Source of the DNA: an uncultured Selenomonadales bacterium
GTDB taxonomy: Bacteria; Bacillota_C; Negativicutes; Selenomonadales; Selenomonadaceae
Length of the DNA stretch: 5,968 nt
Reading direction: 5' to 3'
Assembly (NCBI GenBank): GCA_946407175.1
Contig: CAMJNB010000097.1
Coordinates: forward strand, 1 to 5,968
Shown here: positions 1-5,968 of the stretch, piece after piece
Position numbering within the stretch: the stretch's first letter is position 1
Layout of the letters: each line of letters starts with the position of its first letter
The notes under the pieces: model-generated
What the model was told of the DNA's origin: nothing
Databases searched by the model: none
What the model saw: only the letters and a program-made list of their open reading frames with translations
Translations under genes and position numbers: made by a program

Positions 1-1189
1 GCCGTACGTTGACGCGGGACTTGTGACGTACATAGATTATCCCGGCAAGGCACGGCAGTACGAGGCTTACAATGCGGCGGTTAGAGATTATAAATTTTAC
101 TGTCGCTACATTGCCTTCATAGACGGCGACGAATTTATTTTGCCGAAAAACGATAAAAGCATTGTAGACGTATTGGACGAAGTTTTAGCCGACAAACCCA
201 ACGCGGCGGCGCTTAGTGCGAATTGGCGAATGTACGGTTCAAACTATCAAGATGACGCCGACTATGAAAAAGGCGTGCTTGAAAGATTTACGCGCTGTGA
301 CAAAGACCTTAATCACCATGTAAAAACTATTGCCGACCCGCGCAAAATAGATTTTTTTTGGAACCCGCACTTTGCAATGTACTTTAAAAATTATTTGGCG
401 GTAAACGAAAATGGTGCTCCGGTTCAACAGGCTTTCAATGAAGAGAAGACCGGCGATAAAATGGTAATCAATCACTACTACACGAAATCATTTGAAGAAT
501 TTAAAACCAAAATTATGCGCGGCGCGGCTGATTCTTACCATAATGTCTACAATCTGTCCAAGTTTTCTCATGACAGCTCAAGCAATGAAATTTTTAATGA
601 CGAAATTTTAAGCTACCGTGACGCACGTAAAAATTTGCTTGTACCTGCAGGCGGCGACGTCATTGAAAGTTTTGCCGCAATAAATCAGCCGAATTTTGAA
701 AGACTTTTGAAGGCGGTAACGTTCAATTTACTGCCGGGATTTATAGAAAACGACACGAAAAAATTTTTGGACAATCCGCAAAACCGATTTGAATACTTCG
801 CGACGCTGGTAAAATTTTTCTCCATAGCGCCGCAGGATTTTTTCAAAGGCAGGACGGAAACATTTTTAACGTGCTTTGCAGTCAGTTCATTTTTGAAGGA
901 TAATTTTTTGGACGAAGATTTAGGCAGTTTGCTTGAAGAATTTTCGCTGAATGCCTTGTGCAAAACTTTAGCGGCAGGCGTCAATTTATACGATGTCCGG
1001 CTTTTTGTACGGGAACTGCCGAACATTTTGGCGTTGCCGTATCCGGCAGTAAAGGATCTGCGCGCGGCGTGCTTTGAACTCATTCCGCAGTTGACGGCAA
1101 CTTACAGAAATTATAATCCCGCCGACTGGGTGGAGTTTGTTCATATGGACTACATTTTAAATCTGCTGAGAGTTTTTGACCGCTGCTGA
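1..1189 (+). CDS. GT92/GT2-like glycosyltransferase, 5'-truncated by window edge
   Basis: Probable sugar transferase using a nucleotide-sugar donor; acceptor and pathway are unknown. The frame is open from base 2 (Pro codon) to the TGA at 1187-1189. The ATG at position 23 is not the true start: the codons before it (PYVDAG) align with residues 57-62 of the downstream paralog, so about 56 N-terminal residues, including the expected KNE donor-binding segment, lie outside the window. Visible motifs are the metal-binding DxD (FIDGDEF, bases 122-130), VKTI..PR with W.PHF (about 320-372), and NHYYTKS..EF..K..RG (about 470-525), which is the pattern I know from GT92/Glyco_tranf_2_4 proteins. A helical C-terminal region from about base 660 is shared with the next gene and has no function I recognise. 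There is no signal peptide or membrane segment in the visible part. The next gene follows after 18 nt, so an operon is likely. The family call is fairly secure; the biological role (surface polysaccharide or protein glycosylation) is a guess. Confidence 0.85.
   Translation, partial: PYVDAGLVTYIDYPGKARQYEAYNAAVRDYKFYCRYIAFIDGDEFILPKNDKSIVDVLDEVLADKPNAAALSANWRMYGSNYQDDADYEKGVLERFTRCDKDLNHHVKTIADPRKIDFFWNPHFAMYFKNYLAVNENGAPVQQAFNEEKTGDKMVINHYYTKSFEEFKTKIMRGAADSYHNVYNLSKFSHDSSSNEIFNDEILSYRDARKNLLVPAGGDVIESFAAINQPNFERLLKAVTFNLLPGFIENDTKKFLDNPQNRFEYFATLVKFFSIAPQDFFKGRTETFLTCFAVSSFLKDNFLDEDLGSLLEEFSLNALCKTLAAGVNLYDVRLFVRELPNILALPYPAVKDLRAACFELIPQLTATYRNYNPADWVEFVHMDYILNLLRVFDRC
810..897 (+). repeat. 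Near-identical block shared by the two glycosyltransferases, copy 1
   Basis: These 88 nt match positions 2184-2271 at a fixed offset of 1374 with only two mismatches (829 G/A and 874 C/T). Both mismatches are synonymous within the 28 complete codons covered. The 85 nt upstream (725-809 against 2099-2183) have 12 mismatches, and divergence also rises again immediately downstream. The block encodes the segment from KFFSIAPQDF to CFAVSSFL. Confidence 0.9.
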
Positions 1190-1196
1190 TATTAAT

Positions 1197-1203
1197 GAGG
1201 TGA
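1197..1203 (+). promoter_or_regulatory. Ribosome binding site of second glycosyltransferase
   Basis: GAGGTGA lies in the 18-nt gap after the first gene's stop, 4 nt before the ATG at 1208. It fixes that ATG as the start. The short gap leaves no room for an independent promoter or terminator, which supports co-transcription of the two glycosyltransferases. Confidence 0.8.
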
Positions 1204-1207
1204 ACTA

Positions 1208-2593
1208 ATGAACGTCGACAAAAATTTATTTATCTACGATTTGGCGGTAGTGGCGATTATGAAAAATGAAGGACCCTACGTCAAAGAGTGGCTTGACTAC
1301 CACCTTTTGGCAGGAGTCAACCATTTTTTCATCTACGATAATGAAAGCGAGGATAATTTAAAAGAAGTACTTCAGCCGTACATTGACGCCGAACTTGTCA
1401 CTTATACGTTTTTTCCCGGCAAGGGTATGCAAATGGAGGCCTATAATGCCGCGATTGAAAATCTTAAATTTCATTGTCGCTACATGGCGTTCATTGACGC
1501 TGACGAATTTATTTTTCCGCGCGTCGGCTGGTCGATAACTGAAGTTGCAGACGACTTTGTTACGCCTATAGAAAAATTAGGCGGCTTGGCAATTCCCATG
1601 ATGTTGTACGGCTCAAATAATCAAACAGACGCTGACTTAACGCGCCCTGTCATTGAACGCTTTACACGCCGAAAGTCGCAAGAAGTACCTGTCGTTAAAA
1701 CCATTCTAAATCCGCGTACAGTAGATTATATGTGGACGCCGCATTTCGCCGAATATATTACCGGTATTATTGCTTTAGGACAAGATTCAATTAATCTATT
1801 TGTAAAACCGACTTTCAATTTGGCGAAAGTCATTTCAATCAATCAATACATGTTAAAATCACAAGAAGAATTTGTTAAACGTAAAAGTCTTGGCGAGGCA
1901 TCTTGCGGCAAGATGCACGAGGATCTAAAAGAAACTTTCAAAAAAACCGATGCCGAATTAAATGAAGTTTTTGATGACAGCATTTTAAAGTATCGTGACG
2001 CGCGTATTAAAAAATTTTTACTTGAGGGCGACGTGATTAAAACTTTTAGCGCGATAAATCAACCGAACTACGATAGACTTTTACAAGCCGTGACTTCAAA
2101 CTTACTGCCTGGCTTTATGGAAGACGACACGAAAAAATTTTTGGACAATCCTAAAAACCGCTTTGAATACTTCGCAATGCTTATAAAATTTTTCTCCATA
2201 GCACCGCAGGATTTTTTCAAAGGCAGGACGGAAACATTTTTAACGTGTTTTGCAGTCAGTTCATTTTTGAAAGAAAATTTTGTCGACGAGGAATTAGGCA
2301 GTTTGCTTGAGGAATTTTCTCTGCGCGGAATAATAAAATCTCTGTACACCTCACCTTCCACAGCGACAATATATCTTCTTTTGAAAGAAATGCCGAAACT
2401 CCTGTCATTGCCATATGCTGAAGTTGACAATATTCGGATAATTTTAAGTGAACTGCTTATCGAGGTAAGAAATAATATTCATAATGACATAAATCACGAG
2501 GCTAAACTTCCCGCTTGGAAAGACATTTTGGACTTGGACTATAAAATAAAAATGCTGAAAGCCTTTGACAACTACCGTCATAACCAAACGTAA
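1208..2593 (+). CDS. GT92/GT2-like glycosyltransferase, tandem paralog
   Basis: Full-length 461-residue glycosyltransferase, a tandem paralog of the preceding gene. The N-terminal segment (residues 13-48) has the GT-A pattern VVAIMKNE..Y..EWLDYH and HFFIYDNESED, typical of GT92 and related GT2-like families that bind a nucleotide-sugar. The DxD metal site is D97-A98-D99 (FIDADEF). The VKTI..PR block begins at about residue 163 and WTPHF follows. The C-terminal part (about residues 275-370) matches the upstream copy closely. One oddity: where the upstream copy has NHYYTKS and RG, this protein has NQYMLKS (Gln at residue 213) and LG, with an altered stretch after it (residues about 225-250). 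That suggests changed substrate use or reduced activity. There is no signal peptide or membrane helix, so it is probably cytoplasmic or membrane-associated through partners. The start is set by GAGGTGA at 1197. The acceptor and pathway cannot be read from the sequence. Confidence 0.88.
   Translation: MNVDKNLFIYDLAVVAIMKNEGPYVKEWLDYHLLAGVNHFFIYDNESEDNLKEVLQPYIDAELVTYTFFPGKGMQMEAYNAAIENLKFHCRYMAFIDADEFIFPRVGWSITEVADDFVTPIEKLGGLAIPMMLYGSNNQTDADLTRPVIERFTRRKSQEVPVVKTILNPRTVDYMWTPHFAEYITGIIALGQDSINLFVKPTFNLAKVISINQYMLKSQEEFVKRKSLGEASCGKMHEDLKETFKKTDAELNEVFDDSILKYRDARIKKFLLEGDVIKTFSAINQPNYDRLLQAVTSNLLPGFMEDDTKKFLDNPKNRFEYFAMLIKFFSIAPQDFFKGRTETFLTCFAVSSFLKENFVDEELGSLLEEFSLRGIIKSLYTSPSTATIYLLLKEMPKLLSLPYAEVDNIRIILSELLIEVRNNIHNDINHEAKLPAWKDILDLDYKIKMLKAFDNYRHNQT
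2184..2271 (+). repeat. Near-identical block shared by the two glycosyltransferases, copy 2
   Basis: This is the second copy of the 88-nt block at 810-897, inside the second glycosyltransferase. It includes an unbroken 44-nt identical run (2204-2247 against 830-873). Its high identity relative to flanking paralogous sequence suggests recent gene conversion or unusual constraint on this segment. Confidence 0.9.
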
Positions 2594-2596
2594 ACT

Positions 2597-2622
2597 TCAC
2601 ATAAAACATAATTTTTATGTGA
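2597..2622. repeat. AT-rich perfect inverted repeat in intergenic gap
   Basis: TCACATAAAA (2597-2606) and TTTTATGTGA (2613-2622) form a perfect 10-bp palindrome around a 6-nt centre (CATAAT). It starts 4 nt after the stop codon of the second glycosyltransferase. As RNA it could form a weak hairpin, but it is AT-rich and no T-run follows on the plus strand, so it is a poor intrinsic terminator. As DNA it resembles a dimeric-repressor operator. The half-site ACATAAAA recurs at 2630-2637. I see no convincing -35/-10 pair in the 94-nt gap, although a promoter for the downstream gene is plausible there. Confidence 0.55.
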
Positions 2623-2671
2623 GAAAATAACATAAAATAAATTTTGAAGATTAACTATCATAAATTTTTTT

Positions 2672-2680
2672 GGAGAGGTG
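2672..2680 (+). promoter_or_regulatory. Strong ribosome binding site of the GH13-GH77 gene
   Basis: GGAGAGGTG sits 7 nt before the ATG at 2688, an ideal spacing. It decides the start of the large fusion gene; the conserved N-terminal domain begins about a dozen residues later. Confidence 0.85.
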
Positions 2681-2687
2681 AATCTTT

Positions 2688-5600
2688 ATGGACAACAGTA
2701 ACGTCGAACATAATTCACAAAACATTTATTATCGCTCCACCGTCGGTGCGGCAGAGGCGGGCAGTACCGTAAGGCTCGGTATTCGTTTAAAGACTGCCGA
2801 AAGAATCAAGCAGGTTTTACTGCATACTTGGACAGAAGGTGACGGCGAAAAATGGTCAGACCTTTCAACGCGCGATAAAGACGACGCGCCGGAAAAATTT
2901 TATTCGCTGGAATGGAAGTTGCCGGAAAAAGGCGGCTTGGTTTGGTACTACTTCATAATCGTCACGGCGGACAGAACGTACTACTACGGCAATAACGCGG
3001 AGCAACTTGGCGGCATTGGTCAACTTTACTATGACTACGCGCCGCCTGCATTTCAAATTACCGTTTACCGCAAAGGCGCCAAAACTCCCGACTGGTTCAA
3101 GCACGCCGTAATGTATCAAATTTTCCCCGACAGATTTTTTCGCGCAGGTAATGATATTGTCGAAAAGCGCGGCGCCGTATATCACGGCAGTTGGAAGGAC
3201 GATCCATTTTATCACCGCGACCCCGTTACCAATGACGTGCTTTGTTATGACTACTACGGCGGAAATCTGCGCGGCATTGAAAGTAAGCTTGACTACCTTA
3301 AAGACTTAGGCATTTCCGTCATTTATCTAAATCCTATTTTTGAATCTGAAAGCAATCACCACTACGATACCGGCGATTATCATAAAATTGACGTGACGCT
3401 TGGCACGGAGGAAGACTTCAGGCACTTGGTGAATACTGCGCGTGAAAAAGGCATTGCGATAATTTTGGACGGCGTTTTCAGTCACACCGGCAGTGATTCA
3501 ATTTATTTCAATCGCAAAGGCACCTATAATTCCGTCGGCGCTTATCAGTCTCAAGATTCGCCGTACCATGACTGGTACATTTTCCGCAACTTCCCGAACG
3601 ATTATGAAAGCTGGTGGAATTTTGCCAACCTGCCGAACGTCAAGGAAGATACGCCGTCATACATGGACTTTATCATAAGAAACAGTGACAGCGTACTACA
3701 TCATTGGATGCGCGAAGGCATTGCCGGTTGGCGCCTTGACGTTATCGACGAACTTCCCGCCGCGTTTTCACAGGCGTTTTATGCGGAGCTGAAAAAAATA
3801 AATCCCGATGCCGTTATGATAGGCGAAGTGTGGGAGGACGCGTCAAATAAAATTGCTTACGGCGTACAGCGCCAATATTTCTGCGGCTACGAAATGGATT
3901 CGGCGATGAACTATCCTTTCCGCGAGCATATGTTTGATTTTATTTTAGGTAAAACTGATGGCAAGACGTGTATGCGGCGGCTTGAAAGTCTGCGTGAAAA
4001 TTTCTACGCGACGATGAATTTAATTGCAAGCCACGATATTTTGAGACCGGTGACTGTTTTCGGCGAGGCGCCTTTCAACGGCGATATGTCGGAAAGAAAT
4101 CAGATTAAATTCAAACTTGACGCGGAAGGTGAAAAACTCGGTAAAGCGCGGCTGAAAATGGCGGCGTTATGGCAGATGACTTATCCCGGCGTCCCCTGCG
4201 TGTATTACGGCGATGAAATTGGTTTACAAGGCTTTAAAGACCCGTCTAACCGTCGTCCGTACGATTGGGAGAACGGTGATACTGAACTGCGCGAGACGTA
4301 CAAAAAATATATCGCCGCACGCAATGACAATGTTGTTTTACAGACAGGCGAATTTTTGCCGCTGCCTTCGTACGACGACATTTTTGCCTACGCGCGTGTC
4401 ATTCGCAACGGTCATGACGTATTCGGTCAAGAGGCTAAAAATGATGCCTATCTTGTAGCGTTTAACCGTTCGCGCTACGAATCAAGGTGGGTTTCGTTTG
4501 ACGTAAGCGACTTTGCCAACGGCGTATTTGTTGACGCTTTTGATGAGACTAGAAAATTTCCGGTCAAGCGTAAGCGCGTAAACTTTGAGCTTAAACCGCT
4601 TGAAGGCGTTTTACTTCACCACGTGCCGCAACAGCAACACTACGACAGACGCGCGGGAATTTTACTTCACCCCACGAGCTTGCCTTCAAAGTACGGTATC
4701 GGCGACTTAGGTCACGAGGCATTTGAATTTGTCGACTACCTTAAAGCGGCGGGACAAACTATCTGGCAGATTTTACCGCTTAATCCCGTAGGTTTCGGCT
4801 ACTCACCGTATCAATCGCCGTCCGCCTTCGCAGGAAATCCCATGTTAATTTCCATTGACAAGCTGATTGAAGATAACCTTTTATCCGAATCGGACGTACA
4901 AATTACAAAGCCGTTTAAAAATTCAAGCGTAGAATTTGAGCGCGTCGGTCTGTTTAAATCTGCCGCGTTGAAAAAGGCGTTTCAAAATTTTAAATCACGT
5001 CTTGCAGGTAATGAAGGCTTAAAGGCTGACTTTGAAAAATTCCGCGCAGAAAATTCATTTTGGCTTGAGGACTACGCACTTTTCACCGCGCTTAAAATTA
5101 AGTATGATGACATTGAATGGAATCAGTGGGACGAAGATATTAAAAAACGTGACGCCGATGCGCTGAAAGAAGTTGCGGCGACGTTGCAAGATGAAATTTT
5201 GTACACGGAATTTGAACAGTACATTTTCAATGAGCAGTGGCAAAAACTTCACGAATACGCCAATGAACGCGGCATTCAAATTTTCGGCGACGTACCTATT
5301 TTTGTTGCCGCTGACAGCGCTGACGTTTGGGCGAATCAAAAATTCTTCCAACTCGACGAAGATGGCAGGGCTAAGCAAGTTGCGGGAGTGCCGCCGGATT
5401 ATTTTTCGCCTACCGGTCAACTTTGGGGCAATCCCTTGTACGATTGGGACGCTATGGAAGAGGACAATTACGGCTGGTGGAAACTGCGCTTTAAGCAAAT
5501 TTACAAGCTGGTTGACATTGCACGTATAGACCATTTCAGAGGTTTTGAGGCGTACTGGTCGGTTGACGGCGACGCGGAAAATGCGATGAACGGCAAATGG

Positions 5601-5968
5601 GTTAAAGGTCCCGGCAAACCTTTCTTTGACGTTATGAAAAAGGAAATCGGCGACGCGCAGATTGTTGCGGAAGATTTGGGCTTTATCACTGACGAAGTTG
5701 AGCAACTGCGACAAGACTGCGGTTTTCCAGGCATGAAGATTTTGCAGTTTGAATTGGCGTTTAATGAAGACGGACGCATAGGCTTTCTTGCGCCGGAAAA
5801 CAGTATCACCTATACCGGCACGCACGATAACAACACGGTAGTCGGCTGGTTTATGGAGGACGTCGACAGTTTAAGCAGAGCAAGTATCGCGGCACTTCTC
5901 GGTGCTGACGTTCGCAGACCCGATGACGTTTGCCAAAAGCTGATTGAATTTGCGTACGCGTCGGATTC
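2688..5968 (+). CDS. GH13 alpha-glucan hydrolase / GH77 4-alpha-glucanotransferase fusion, 3' end off window
   Basis: Bifunctional cytoplasmic alpha-glucan enzyme; 1093 codons are visible with no stop and no signal peptide. Residues about 10-125 look like the beta-sandwich (CBM34-like) domain preceding neopullulanase-type enzymes. The GH13 barrel starts at MYQIFPDRFF (142). It shows DGVFSH (261-266), GWRLD with nucleophile D351, GEVW with acid/base E380, and SHD with D450. Next come YYGDEIG, NRRPYDW (521-527) and a short C-terminal beta domain. GH77 begins abruptly at RAGILLHPTSLPS (655), with DVPIF (868), the AGVPPDYFSPTGQLWGNP loop (899-916), nucleophile D948 (RIDHFRG), acid/base E995 (AEDLG) and D1047 (THDN). 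The D948-E995 spacing of 47 equals that of Thermus amylomaltase (D293, E340). By that comparison some 55-60 C-terminal residues are missing. Expected role: the GH13 half cleaves maltodextrins, cyclodextrins or glycogen branches, and the GH77 half transfers glucan segments and releases glucose. The fusion is in one uninterrupted frame. The exact GH13 specificity (neopullulanase, cyclomaltodextrinase or debranching) is uncertain. Confidence 0.93.
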   Translation, partial: MDNSNVEHNSQNIYYRSTVGAAEAGSTVRLGIRLKTAERIKQVLLHTWTEGDGEKWSDLSTRDKDDAPEKFYSLEWKLPEKGGLVWYYFIIVTADRTYYYGNNAEQLGGIGQLYYDYAPPAFQITVYRKGAKTPDWFKHAVMYQIFPDRFFRAGNDIVEKRGAVYHGSWKDDPFYHRDPVTNDVLCYDYYGGNLRGIESKLDYLKDLGISVIYLNPIFESESNHHYDTGDYHKIDVTLGTEEDFRHLVNTAREKGIAIILDGVFSHTGSDSIYFNRKGTYNSVGAYQSQDSPYHDWYIFRNFPNDYESWWNFANLPNVKEDTPSYMDFIIRNSDSVLHHWMREGIAGWRLDVIDELPAAFSQAFYAELKKINPDAVMIGEVWEDASNKIAYGVQRQYFCGYEMDSAMNYPFREHMFDFILGKTDGKTCMRRLESLRENFYATMNLIASHDILRPVTVFGEAPFNGDMSERNQIKFKLDAEGEKLGKARLKMAALWQMTYPGVPCVYYGDEIGLQGFKDPSNRRPYDWENGDTELRETYKKYIAARNDNVVLQTGEFLPLPSYDDIFAYARVIRNGHDVFGQEAKNDAYLVAFNRSRYESRWVSFDVSDFANGVFVDAFDETRKFPVKRKRVNFELKPLEGVLLHHVPQQQHYDRRAGILLHPTSLPSKYGIGDLGHEAFEFVDYLKAAGQTIWQILPLNPVGFGYSPYQSPSAFAGNPMLISIDKLIEDNLLSESDVQITKPFKNSSVEFERVGLFKSAALKKAFQNFKSRLAGNEGLKADFEKFRAENSFWLEDYALFTALKIKYDDIEWNQWDEDIKKRDADALKEVAATLQDEILYTEFEQYIFNEQWQKLHEYANERGIQIFGDVPIFVAADSADVWANQKFFQLDEDGRAKQVAGVPPDYFSPTGQLWGNPLYDWDAMEEDNYGWWKLRFKQIYKLVDIARIDHFRGFEAYWSVDGDAENAMNGKWVKGPGKPFFDVMKKEIGDAQIVAEDLGFITDEVEQLRQDCGFPGMKILQFELAFNEDGRIGFLAPENSITYTGTHDNNTVVGWFMEDVDSLSRASIAALLGADVRRPDDVCQKLIEFAYASD

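Noticed and set aside
23..25. ATG as the start of the first gene.
   Set aside because: The reading frame is open to the window edge, and the residues before this ATG align with internal residues 57-63 of the paralog, so the true start is upstream of the window.
685..2430. Minus-strand open frames at 685-1083 and 2068-2430 that encode similar proteins to each other, overlapping the near-identical block.
   Set aside because: Their similarity follows automatically from the duplicated sense genes. They are Ser/Lys-rich, sit opposite well-supported glycosyltransferase frames, and I found no convincing ribosome binding site or family match.
2597..2640. Rho-independent terminator after the second glycosyltransferase.
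   Set aside because: The stem is nearly all A-T pairs and is followed by GAGAAAATAA rather than a T-run, so it does not meet the usual terminator pattern; it is kept only as an inverted repeat.
2644..2661. Sigma-70-like promoter with TTGAAG at 2644 and TATCAT at 2656.
   Set aside because: The two elements are only 6 nt apart, far short of the 16-18 nt spacer, and no better pair was found in the gap.
5055..5825. A 256-codon minus-strand open frame and a 118-codon plus-strand frame in the same area.
   Set aside because: Both lie inside the GH77 domain, whose catalytic motifs read cleanly in the main frame; these are shadow frames without recognisable domains.

Overview
The window carries three plus-strand genes in a row and looks like an ordinary chromosomal segment of a Firmicutes-type anaerobe. 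The evidence for that is strong purine-rich Shine-Dalgarno sites (GAGGTGA, GGAGAGGTG), moderate GC content, tight same-strand packing, and a GH13-GH77 fusion protein of a kind I associate with Negativicutes/Clostridia-like genomes. The taxonomic placement is inference, not proof.

Positions 1-1189 and 1208-2593 hold two tandem paralogous glycosyltransferases of the GT92 / GT2-like type (DxD motif, KTI..PR block, HYxxKS-type block, plus a shared helical C-terminal region). The first has lost its N-terminus to the window edge, by about 56 residues judging from the second copy. Only 18 nt separate them, so they are probably co-transcribed. The copies are mosaic: an 88-nt stretch near the C-terminus is almost identical between them, while the sequence on either side has clearly diverged. 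The second copy has also changed residues in a motif that the first keeps.

Positions 2594-2687 are an AT-rich intergenic gap with a perfect 10-bp inverted repeat and a third copy of its half-site, followed by a strong ribosome binding site.

Positions 2688 to the window end encode one very large open frame (1093 codons visible, no stop). It is an N-terminal beta-sandwich plus GH13 alpha-glucan hydrolase fused directly to a GH77 4-alpha-glucanotransferase (amylomaltase, MalQ-like). All catalytic residues of both enzymes are present. It should act in the cytoplasm on maltodextrin or glycogen-derived glucans, with the GH13 half cleaving and the GH77 half disproportionating chains. The last 55-60 residues probably lie beyond the window.

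I see no RNA genes, CRISPR arrays, insertion sequences or attachment sites, and nothing that amounts to a new defence or mobile system. The most notable points are the mosaic glycosyltransferase duplication, the motif divergence of the second copy, and the two-enzyme fusion.
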